64,000 nucleotides of DNA, from positions 1-64,000 of the forward strand of contig NZ_JAPVOT010000007.1 in the NCBI RefSeq assembly GCF_027257845.1, given 5' to 3'. The translations under genes and the position numbers were made by a program. Within the stretch, counting starts at the first letter, position 1. Each line of letters opens with the position of its first letter. The DNA comes from Alteromonas sp. BMJM2. GTDB taxonomy: Bacteria > Pseudomonadota > Gammaproteobacteria > Enterobacterales > Alteromonadaceae. The notes under the pieces are model-generated. The model was not told where the DNA came from and ran no database searches. It was given only the letters and a program-made list of their open reading frames with translations. This document shows positions 46,067 to 53,629 of the stretch, in pieces.

Positions 46067-46594
46067 TTAACCTCGTGCAGCTTGTGACTTTTTAAGTTCG
46101 TCTAGTTCTTCTTGCGTCAACGGGTCAAGAACATCAATTACAAACTCGTTAGTTAAACGTGCTGCACGCTGTGTAATGCCGTTGTTCGTTTTCTTGTTGT
46201 AGAAAACGTTGAACTTACGCGCCTTAAGTTGCTTATAGATGATGTTCGGAATGTGATAACCGTCTTCGCTACTAAAGTGGACAAACTTACGGAACGTACC
46301 AACAACCGAATTACCTGCGGTGATGATCTCACCATCCCAGTCTTTCTTAACTGGATTCATGCACTGAATGTTTACGCGAATAAGCTTGGACGCTTCAGCA
46401 AGGAGTTCTTTACGTGATGGTTTAGCTTTAGTCGCTTCGGGCTCTGCGTCTAGTTTAGTGCCTGCAGCTTGTGCTTTAAGAAACTCGTCGATTTTCTTCT
46501 CTAGGCCAGCTTCGCCAATCTGTGCACCGTACTTGATACCGTATGAGTCGGCTTGTTGCTTAAGTTGTTCTAAATTGGACATATTGATACTCAA
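46067..46594 (-). CDS. Small late protein, N4 gp55 position
   Basis: 175 aa. It begins with a SAP/LEM-like helix pair (NLEQLKQQADSYGIKYG ... GLEKKIDEFL), then a basic linker, then an alpha/beta part of about 100 residues. The start resembles short helix-extended-loop-helix domains that bind nucleic acid or protein. Function unknown; it is placed as gp55 because it follows the major capsid gene in the transcript. Confidence 0.6.
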   Translation of the reverse strand: MSINMSNLEQLKQQADSYGIKYGAQIGEAGLEKKIDEFLKAQAAGTKLDAEPEATKAKPSRKELLAEASKLIRVNIQCMNPVKKDWDGEIITAGNSVVGTFRKFVHFSSEDGYHIPNIIYKQLKARKFNVFYNKKTNNGITQRAARLTNEFVIDVLDPLTQEELDELKKSQAARG

Positions 46595-46612
46595 ATGTGT
46601 GAGGGAAAGGTT

Positions 46613-46636
46613 AAGCCCCTTATTGACAAGGGGCTT
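46613..46636 (-). terminator. Hairpin after the major capsid gene
   Basis: A 9-bp stem (AAGCCCCTT with AAGGGGCTT) and a 6-nt loop lie 6 nt past the capsid stop codon. There is no strong T run, so it may stabilise the capsid mRNA 3' end or terminate only partly. Confidence 0.6.
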
Positions 46637-46642
46637 GGGAAA

Positions 46643-47818
46643 TTACGCTTTACCAGCAGTCATGAAACGTGCGATACGCTCAGGACGTAGTGGAAGGAAG
46701 CCGTAGAACCATTTGATGGCCATGAAGCCAGTTTCCCCATACGGGTCGTGACGGTCTGCGCGTTCTTCACCAGGCGGCTTATGGATGATCTTGAACTTCA
46801 CAGTTTTACCATCAGTTTGGAAACCGATAGTTGCGAAAGATTCATCACCAACAACAAGCATTGGGAATACGTCAACGTTACCGTTAGTCTCGTAAGAAGT
46901 GTTATCACCTACTGCGCCTTCGCCTTCGTAGCGCTGCATTTCAAGTGGAGTGATAATACGGAAACCAGCGATTGAACCAACTTCACCACGAAGGGTTTGG
47001 CCAGATGATGCGTAGTGCTTAACTTCTACAAACGCTTTCTCGCCGTGGTAATCCTTCATCGCCATAAGCGTAGGGATTAGTTCAGACGGTACGTACATAG
47101 GGCGACCACCGCTAACAACTTTAGTGTCGATGATACGAGTACCAGTGATCACTTTAGATTGCTTAGGTGTACGGTTGTTATCTAAGTCGATACCTAGTTT
47201 GATTAGGTCGTCGTAAGTTACCAAGTCGTCTGGGCCAACTTCACTGTTCATTGACGCAGCGCCAGCGTACTTCACAGTACCAGCAGAGTTTAGAATGTCA
47301 GACTGAAGAACAGCTTCTGTAAGTTGGTCTGCACCGACAACCATTTCGCGGTTTACGTGCATACGTAGTTCAGAGTCAGTATCAAAATCCAGTGAGTCTT
47401 GAGTGTACTCGTCGAAGAAGCCCATCTTTTCAATAGAGCCTTCAATTGGAATACGCTTGAAGCCAACACGGTTAACACGACCACCGGTTTCAGAAAGTAG
47501 TGGGATCTTAGAAGTGATGGTTCCAACATCTTTACTCGAACCGTACAGGTTACCGTCTGTGATAACTGCACCAGACGCATCGATACCCTGGTCGTTAATG
47601 TTGCGGTCATCAAGTAATGGCAAGTAATGATAAAGCTTCATGGTTTTACCCATGTGCTTAGGCATGTTTTTAGAGCTTGCTAACTGGCCAAAGTATTCTT
47701 CTTTGACGGCTTCGACTAACGCTTTCTTGTGGTAATAGTCCGTGCGGTGTTGCACACCAGCACTAGAGGGAGTACCGCCAACTGGGTCGTTATATTGCTT
47801 CGCATTTTCAAATGGCAT
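46643..47818 (-). CDS. Major capsid protein, N4 gp56-like
   Basis: 391 aa, close to the N4 capsid protein size (about 400). The chain begins with a short arm, then EYFGQLASSKNMPKHMG and a beta-rich body, and ends with a conserved-looking WFYGFLPLRPERIARF. It is flanked by the scaffold gene upstream and a stem-loop downstream, as often for capsid genes. HK97-type fold expected. Identification rests on order, size and general pattern. Confidence 0.83.
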   Translation of the reverse strand: MPFENAKQYNDPVGGTPSSAGVQHRTDYYHKKALVEAVKEEYFGQLASSKNMPKHMGKTMKLYHYLPLLDDRNINDQGIDASGAVITDGNLYGSSKDVGTITSKIPLLSETGGRVNRVGFKRIPIEGSIEKMGFFDEYTQDSLDFDTDSELRMHVNREMVVGADQLTEAVLQSDILNSAGTVKYAGAASMNSEVGPDDLVTYDDLIKLGIDLDNNRTPKQSKVITGTRIIDTKVVSGGRPMYVPSELIPTLMAMKDYHGEKAFVEVKHYASSGQTLRGEVGSIAGFRIITPLEMQRYEGEGAVGDNTSYETNGNVDVFPMLVVGDESFATIGFQTDGKTVKFKIIHKPPGEERADRHDPYGETGFMAIKWFYGFLPLRPERIARFMTAGKA

Positions 47819-47831
47819 AGGAGATTACCTA

Positions 47832-48923
47832 TTAGATGTAGCTGTCCGAGAATTGCTTTTCAAATTCTTCATCAGACATAGCTAGAGGATTAAAGGAGGG
47901 AGTCTTTGAAGCAGCGGCTGAACGTGGACTAGCTGCAGCGCGTTTGCGCTTTGCTGTTTGTTTAGCGCGGGGGCTTGTTTTGGGCGTAGGATCGGGGCTT
48001 TCTTTAGTTGGCGGGTTTTCTTGATTGAAATTGCCCTGTTCGAATAGTCGATTCCCTACTTGTCGGTATGCTTCGACGTCAGATAGACCTGACAACCGAC
48101 CAAGCATTCTTTCTTTCTCAATCTCAGCAGTAACTTTGTCATAGACGCCATTACCAATCTGTTCATTGAGAACTGCTAGTGCTTCGGGGTTACTAGCAAT
48201 AGTGCGTTTACTCGCTTCATCCCATACTTCGTTTACGACATTGAGAGTTTTCGCGTAGGTTGGTGTGGATTTGATTTCTTCAAGTACATCGTCCAACGCT
48301 AACTCTGTATCATCAACTGCATAAGAGTTTGGCTTGTAATTTACTTCTTCGTTGTCATCGAGTTCATAAGCGTCAACACCTGACTCTTTGACAAACTTTT
48401 TAACTGCATCTGGATTTTTCTTCTCCAGATCTATTAAGTACGATAACTTAGCTTCATCAAGTAAACCATTGTTATCCAACATCTTCATTAGTTTCAGGTT
48501 GGGTTTTAATGAAGACATCTTCTTATTGTAGTTTGCACCCATCTGCATAAGCCGTACAGCGTCGTCTACGCTCTCAACTTTCATATCCCGACCATTGGCC
48601 TTGAATGGTGCAGTAAGCTTCTCATGGAACGCTTTGTAGTCTACTTCTGAATCGTCAGTTTCTGGTTCTGCTTCATCGCTTTCATCTGAGCCAGTATCAT
48701 CTTCTTCATCAGAGTCCTCAGCTTCTTCCTGATACTCTGGTTCTTCTTCTGGCTCGGCTTCATGTTCAGTCTCTTCAAACTGTTCTTCTGGTTCTGGTTG
48801 GTCACCTGCATCGCTGTCGCTTGCAGGCTCCAAGTTTTCTGGTTCTGGTTCTGTAATGTCAGACGGTTCGCCCATTTCCATGAACGCTTCATCTGACATA
48901 TTTAACAAGTCTTGATCATCCAT
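47832..48923 (-). CDS. Scaffold-like acidic protein, N4 gp57 position
   Basis: 363 aa. Residues 18-90 are almost purely acidic (Glu/Asp/Pro), then a helical part VESVDDAVRLMQMGANYNKK, and a basic, Ala/Pro-rich region at 310-345. The motif MSDExF appears at both ends: MSDEAFMEM near residue 9 and MSDEEFEKQF near 350. The composition, length and position immediately upstream of the capsid gene are typical of a scaffolding protein with a C-terminal capsid-binding helix. Confidence 0.72.
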   Translation of the reverse strand: MDDQDLLNMSDEAFMEMGEPSDITEPEPENLEPASDSDAGDQPEPEEQFEETEHEAEPEEEPEYQEEAEDSDEEDDTGSDESDEAEPETDDSEVDYKAFHEKLTAPFKANGRDMKVESVDDAVRLMQMGANYNKKMSSLKPNLKLMKMLDNNGLLDEAKLSYLIDLEKKNPDAVKKFVKESGVDAYELDDNEEVNYKPNSYAVDDTELALDDVLEEIKSTPTYAKTLNVVNEVWDEASKRTIASNPEALAVLNEQIGNGVYDKVTAEIEKERMLGRLSGLSDVEAYRQVGNRLFEQGNFNQENPPTKESPDPTPKTSPRAKQTAKRKRAAASPRSAAASKTPSFNPLAMSDEEFEKQFSDSYI

Positions 48924-48926
48924 TGA

Positions 48927-49274
48927 TTACGCCTCGTCTTCTTCAGCGCGGATTTCTTCAAGGGCTTTGTCCATATCATCAAGCGCACCTTCAGCTTGGC
49001 TACCAACAAAAGTAACTGTTTTAATAAAGTCACGGAAATGGGCAATAGCACGTAGGCGAGAATGGATGTCAGCTTGAGACGCTTCATCTTGAAACTCAGG
49101 GTCAGTTAACAACATGGTTAATCGAGCCGGTTCCGTCTTAAAGTAGTTCTCGTGAACAATACGATTGAAATGGCGATTCTTTTTAAGCGACTCGGCAGAC
49201 TTTGCTTCGTCTACTAGTCTTTGTGCTTCTTTTTGGCCTAGTTCGATTTGTTTGATTTCTTGTTCAGCGTTCAT
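48927..49274 (-). CDS. Small late protein, N4 gp58 position
   Basis: 115 aa, nearly all helical and charged, with no known motif. It sits 3 nt upstream of the scaffold gene and downstream of the portal gene, exactly where gp58 lies in N4. It may assist head assembly. Function unknown. Confidence 0.6.
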   Translation of the reverse strand: MNAEQEIKQIELGQKEAQRLVDEAKSAESLKKNRHFNRIVHENYFKTEPARLTMLLTDPEFQDEASQADIHSRLRAIAHFRDFIKTVTFVGSQAEGALDDMDKALEEIRAEEDEA

Positions 49275-49329
49275 TTTAGATCCTTATTGTCCTGTCTCTT
49301 TGAGAGCAGATTTAGGTGGGGGTAAATAA

Positions 49330-49350
49330 GGTGTCCGAGAATCGGACACC
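49330..49350 (-). terminator. Perfect 9-bp hairpin after the portal gene
   Basis: Arms GGTGTCCGA and TCGGACACC enclose a 3-nt loop, GAA on the plus strand. It lies 7 nt past the portal stop codon. No T run follows, so a processing site, mRNA cap or weak terminator is more likely than full termination. Confidence 0.55.
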
Positions 49351-49357
49351 GAGGGGT

Positions 49358-51466
49358 TTAATTAGATGGTTTACCTTTGTTGAAAGCGGCTTTGACTTTT
49401 TCTAACTGGGCGTTAGCTCTAGCCTGTTCACCTTGCTTTTGAAGTTCACGTTCTTGTTTAACGCCGCCTTCTTGTTCAACAAAGTCGAGAGCCATTTGAT
49501 CAGCTTTAGCTTCTTCTGTACCAGCCTTAGCGTAATCAAGTGTGGCTGATGCTTGGTTCTTACCAACCTTGCTTTGTAGCTCAGATAATTCAATTTTAAG
49601 CTTCTCTATTTCAAGACGTTGTATCTCTTGTTGTAGAGGGTCAGGTTGTGGCTGATATTCTTCAATACGTTTAGCCAAGTCAGGCATCTTACGTAATCGA
49701 GCTATCTCAGCGCGTATCATTCTTACTTCGCCTGGGTCACTGTTAGGGCCAGTTGTTTGAAGCATAAATGCAAGCTCTTGTGCTTTAGCGTTATCTTCTT
49801 CTGCTGTAGAGATAGACAACTTAAGGTCAATCTTGCCAGCTAGTTCATCACGCTTAATAGCTACAAATTTTTCATTAGTAACTCGTATGATTTCTTCATC
49901 AGAAAGAAACTCTGCGTTCATTGCTACGAACTTACGAGCGACTTTTACAATACCGTCAGCCAGACGACGAAGAATACCAAGCTCTCGTTTAGACGCTGCA
50001 TCAAGAGCATTTCTCACACCGGTTGCTGTATCACCAAGGGCGTTACCTGATATACCGCCTTGGAAGGCTTTAACGCCTGTGAGTGACTCTGCTTCATTGC
50101 CCTGTTGTTGAACCATGAATTGAGCAGATGCCGGAATCTCAGCAAAGGTTTCTGTGTGAAATATGTTTCTAGCGTCTTGGTTACCATTGAACTCAAAGTA
50201 CTGACCAGCTTCGTACTTACGCCTGTTCACTACGTCCAATGCACCTTTACGAGTACCGCGTTGACCGTTGGCATTAGAAGCCAGTATGTCAATCATAGCG
50301 CGGGTTGTTGCACCAATGATGTCTTGGTTGTCCTTGATAAGCTCACCGTCTGGCTCACCGTAGAAAGAGTTTTTGCGGGGTAAATAAGGGATGATAACAA
50401 ATGGAAGTTCACCATCAGGGAATGGACTTTCTTCTAGCCTGATAAGTGTGTTACCTACCCATGTTGCTACTATTGCTTCAACTTTGCCGTCACCGTCTAT
50501 ATCCCAGTAACCCCAATACTCATGTGCGATGAATTGCTTACGTGGTTCATCTTTGAAATTGAAATTACCGTTGTCTGGTGAATAGTCATCAGGGTCGGCA
50601 AGTGGCGTGCTGTTTGTATGTTGAATCCTATCTAGGTTTTCATATAAACCAGCGGATTCTAATTCAGATAACGAGGTAGTAAACTTGGTTACTACAAACT
50701 TCGCTTTCTTCATGTTCCCTTTAGCGGAGGGATCTACGACTACATCATTATAGTCGCAGACTTCTGCGGTGGGATGATTACGCTTAACGACAGTTTCTGT
50801 AACAATCTGCGTACCTGTTTGGAAAACCTGAATAGGTTGTTGAGTTTCCATTGAACGTAAAGCAGAACGCTTTAGTTCTTCAGGTAGCTGCTCAAACTCT
50901 TGCTCATTAGTTTGGCGCATTTGACTCAGCTGTTGCAGCTGGGCCAAGAACTGAGGGTCATTGGAGATACGTTCTGAGAAAGTAGGCTTTTCAACTTCTA
51001 CTTCTTCTTCTTCGTATTCCCATCCAGTACGAACGATGATAGTGCCTTCATCAACGCCAGTTCTCACGTATGTGTCAATGAAATTTACTTTGTCTACTGC
51101 GTGGTTGAACTGGTAGTTAAGAAGTAACTCGTTTTGTTGTGCTGCTTCTCTGTCCTCAAATGTTACAGGTTCTGCCTTAAACAAATCACTTGTAGAAAGG
51201 AAGGGTTCTGACAGGGATGAATAGCGCCACTCTGCTTGCTTACGAATAAGCTTAGGCTGAACAGTGGAACGGTTCTTCTTCTTTGGAAGCTTTGCACTTC
51301 CGGTGATGTGTAAATTATCAAGCCATTGGTCTATCTTAATGACTTGGTTATCAGTTTCGATTTTACCATCTGAGAAGTCGAGTTTGAGTTGGGACAATGT
51401 AGGCTCATTGTCCCAATCAGTCAGCTTGGTAGGTGTGTCTAGCGGAGGTAATTCTGCGGTATTCAT
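49358..51466 (-). CDS. Portal protein, N4 gp59-like
   Basis: 702 aa (N4 gp59 is about 760). Typical portal features: a long N-terminal body with the basic patch RTGWEYEEEEVEV, a central EYWGYWDIDGDG strand pair, then PFPDGELPFVIIPYLPRKNSFYGEPD, which is widely seen in podoviral portals, and a C-terminal coiled tail rich in Gln, Lys and Glu. It forms the dodecameric ring for DNA packaging and exit. It is last of the ten-gene N4 block when read from the virion RNAP side. Confidence 0.85.
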   Translation of the reverse strand: MNTAELPPLDTPTKLTDWDNEPTLSQLKLDFSDGKIETDNQVIKIDQWLDNLHITGSAKLPKKKNRSTVQPKLIRKQAEWRYSSLSEPFLSTSDLFKAEPVTFEDREAAQQNELLLNYQFNHAVDKVNFIDTYVRTGVDEGTIIVRTGWEYEEEEVEVEKPTFSERISNDPQFLAQLQQLSQMRQTNEQEFEQLPEELKRSALRSMETQQPIQVFQTGTQIVTETVVKRNHPTAEVCDYNDVVVDPSAKGNMKKAKFVVTKFTTSLSELESAGLYENLDRIQHTNSTPLADPDDYSPDNGNFNFKDEPRKQFIAHEYWGYWDIDGDGKVEAIVATWVGNTLIRLEESPFPDGELPFVIIPYLPRKNSFYGEPDGELIKDNQDIIGATTRAMIDILASNANGQRGTRKGALDVVNRRKYEAGQYFEFNGNQDARNIFHTETFAEIPASAQFMVQQQGNEAESLTGVKAFQGGISGNALGDTATGVRNALDAASKRELGILRRLADGIVKVARKFVAMNAEFLSDEEIIRVTNEKFVAIKRDELAGKIDLKLSISTAEEDNAKAQELAFMLQTTGPNSDPGEVRMIRAEIARLRKMPDLAKRIEEYQPQPDPLQQEIQRLEIEKLKIELSELQSKVGKNQASATLDYAKAGTEEAKADQMALDFVEQEGGVKQERELQKQGEQARANAQLEKVKAAFNKGKPSN

Positions 51467-51692
51467 CTGGTGGGGGCAACTTATTCGTTAGTTAAGTTGA
51501 TTCCTGAGTTATGTGAATCAGGAACGAGGCAGATTTAACTATATGCGGGATCTACTGGCAAGCGTATTTGTGAAATTAATTTAAAAATCAACTGCTTATG
51601 GTGGAAAAACGTAGAATTAGTTAAATCGTGGAAGTGTTGTTTTTGTACTTAGATAATGCGTCCTATGCTACGCACGGACGCAATTTTGTAGT
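51467..51692 (-). promoter_or_regulatory. Gap upstream of the portal gene with hairpins and a possible promoter
   Basis: No gene. An inverted repeat TTCCTGA/TCAGGAA at 51501-51522 and GCGTCC/GGACGC at 51658-51681 (15 nt past the next gene's stop, probably its terminator) are seen. On the minus strand TTGCCA (51556-51561), 17 nt and TTAAAT (51533-51538) could form a weak sigma-70 promoter for the structural operon; N4 late promoters are of this host type and are activated by the phage SSB. Confidence 0.35.
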
Positions 51693-51890
51693 TTATTCAG
51701 CAGAAACTGACAATTTTGTGTTAACTAGTTCAGGTAGGTCTTCGAGTTTAGTGCCTTCTTGGGCGCCAACTAGACCACCAATTTTTTGAATTACTTCCAT
51801 CATTTTAGCGTTGCTTTCAGCAGCACTGTTAAGTTGTGATTGAAGGTTCATTGCGATGTCGTAAGAAAGGGCTTTTGCTTGTTCGTTCAT
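51693..51890 (-). CDS. Small hypothetical virion-associated protein
   Basis: 65 aa from the ATG at 51890, chosen because AGGTGA lies just upstream; a GTG at 51899 is possible. It is helical and rich in Ala, Gln and Asn, with no recognised family. It starts 1 nt after the preceding gene's stop codon, so it is coupled to it. Its place between tail and portal genes suggests a tail or chaperone role. Confidence 0.6.
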   Translation of the reverse strand: MNEQAKALSYDIAMNLQSQLNSAAESNAKMMEVIQKIGGLVGAQEGTKLEDLPELVNTKLSVSAE

Positions 51891-51891
51891 T

Positions 51892-52299
51892 TTATTCACC
51901 TGGGGTCAGTGTAGGAAGGATTACGTCTGTGAAGTAAAGTTCGCACTTTGCTTCAAGGTCGAGAGAGGAATATTTGTCTTTACCAAGTTCTTGCTTATTC
52001 AAGTAAAGCTCTGACTGATAAATACCATCTACTTTGAAAGTGAGGTTGTACGGTTGATTGCCGGCTAGGTAAGCTGCTTCGCTGGGCCAATAGACAAAAC
52101 TTGCGTTAAGGTCAATGTTTTCGTTATTGAATGTGTCGCTGGTTTTAGTAGGCTCTTCAGACAATTTGTTTAAGTCGAAGTTAACTGTGTCAGTGTGACG
52201 ATCATTAACTTGTCTATTCAAATTGGCTTTGTGCACTCTTACAACTGCGTCAGTAAAAGTTTGGCCTTGTGCATCTGTGAAAGATAGGTTTTCAAGCAT
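51892..52299 (-). CDS. Hypothetical tail-region protein
   Basis: 135 aa, mostly beta by appearance, with alternating polar and aromatic residues (ASFVYWPSEAAYLAG, YNLTFKVDGIYQSELYLN). No known motif. It is coupled to the following 65-aa gene. Its position downstream of the fiber gene suggests an adaptor or tail component. Confidence 0.55.
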   Translation of the reverse strand: MLENLSFTDAQGQTFTDAVVRVHKANLNRQVNDRHTDTVNFDLNKLSEEPTKTSDTFNNENIDLNASFVYWPSEAAYLAGNQPYNLTFKVDGIYQSELYLNKQELGKDKYSSLDLEAKCELYFTDVILPTLTPGE

Positions 52300-52380
52300 G
52301 GAGGGTACTCTTGTTTGTCAGGAAGACTGTGTAAGTAACAGGACGTTACTCAGAAAGGAACCAAGATTATGAAGTGAAGA

Positions 52381-52399
52381 AGGGCTTGAGTAAAGCCCT
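52381..52399 (-). terminator. Terminator-like hairpin after the 403-aa tail gene
   Basis: AGGGCTT and AAGCCCT arms with a 5-nt loop lie about 20 nt past the stop codon; only a short pyrimidine run follows. Confidence 0.55.
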
Positions 52400-52417
52400 G
52401 CGTATTTATTAATAATT

Positions 52418-53629
52418 TTAAGACCCGTAGAAGTACATCATCCAGTCAACAGTTTTACTAATCACTAAGGAAGTATCAATTGCGTTGCGACAATACATTG
52501 TAATTGTGCCGTGATAGAAACGTTCTGAGTTTTGAGGTGCAGAGACATATAACCTAACTGATCCGTTATTCTGTGCCCATGTCCCAGGTGAATTTGTAGG
52601 GCTGCCTATTGAAACGTCACTAGCGGAACCGCCAGAGAACAGTTGATCAGACTCGGAAGTAAACGTGTAACGGTACTCTAAATAACGAGCCAGTTCACCA
52701 TAGCCTACGTTGTAATCTCTAACAATGTTCCATGAAAGCTCTAATGATTTACCTCCATTTAATGTATTGGCTCCAATATCTTTATTTGGAGGTTTGTATA
52801 TAAAATATAATGCACTTGATGTGTCGTATAAATCACTAATCTCTATAGGCGGGGTCTTAGGTACGTGGGCATTTTGCTCTATTGATGGTACTAAGCCACC
52901 TCCCCTTAAATAGTCAGTCAAATAAACATCAAAACCACCACCGAAAAAATTAGCTATGTGCTTCTTCAAATAGAGGTCACTTGGTGGACTAATGTTTAAA
53001 TTAATTACCTGTTCGGGAAGCGGCCACTGCCTAGTGACCACGTTAAAGGTTTCTGTCCGAGTACCTACTGTCATTGTGACTGTGCGAGATAGTTGCTCAT
53101 AGTCATGACGGGCTTCAACAACAATAGTGATGTTATCTCCGCTATTTACAACATAGTTATTATATCTACGTATTGGGCTGTTATTTACTAAGAAGTAACA
53201 GTCTCCGGTACTGGTTGCTGATACCGAAGCAGGTACACCTTTGTTAATACCTAGCACTCTAAAACCCTGTCCTACTCTTGCTTTAGGGTCTATGTTGGTC
53301 ATGTTATTTAAACCAAAAGCATTAGGTGTGCTGTCTACTACTCCTGTCTTGCACACCATATTGTCAGAGCCACTGCCAGAACTAGCAGTGATGCTATCAG
53401 TCGTACCGCTAGATAGCCCAGACCTAACTATCTTGTAACCGTTTCCTGAGATGTTTGATGAGTTAGTCCAGAATGAGGAACTGAAGCCACTGAAAGTGGC
53501 TGTTCCTCCTGCACTGTTAAAGTTAACTCTGTCACCAGCTTGAAGAAAATCCAAGTTATCTGGGTCTAAAGTTACTTGGGTAAAGTTGAACTCAGCAACT
53601 ACATTGGCAGTAACGTTATAGGTTGCCAT
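52418..53629 (-). CDS. Beta-rich tail protein
   Basis: 403 aa, dominated by Thr, Ser, Asn, Gly and Val in short strands. Repeated immunoglobulin-like or jelly-roll modules are likely; four cysteines are scattered. Its start overlaps the end of the giant fiber gene by 14 bp, and AAGGAG lies inside the fiber's last codons, so the two proteins are made together. A receptor-binding or fiber-tip role is likely from this coupling, but no family is recognised. Confidence 0.6.
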   Translation of the reverse strand: MATYNVTANVVAEFNFTQVTLDPDNLDFLQAGDRVNFNSAGGTATFSGFSSSFWTNSSNISGNGYKIVRSGLSSGTTDSITASSGSGSDNMVCKTGVVDSTPNAFGLNNMTNIDPKARVGQGFRVLGINKGVPASVSATSTGDCYFLVNNSPIRRYNNYVVNSGDNITIVVEARHDYEQLSRTVTMTVGTRTETFNVVTRQWPLPEQVINLNISPPSDLYLKKHIANFFGGGFDVYLTDYLRGGGLVPSIEQNAHVPKTPPIEISDLYDTSSALYFIYKPPNKDIGANTLNGGKSLELSWNIVRDYNVGYGELARYLEYRYTFTSESDQLFSGGSASDVSIGSPTNSPGTWAQNNGSVRLYVSAPQNSERFYHGTITMYCRNAIDTSLVISKTVDWMMYFYGS

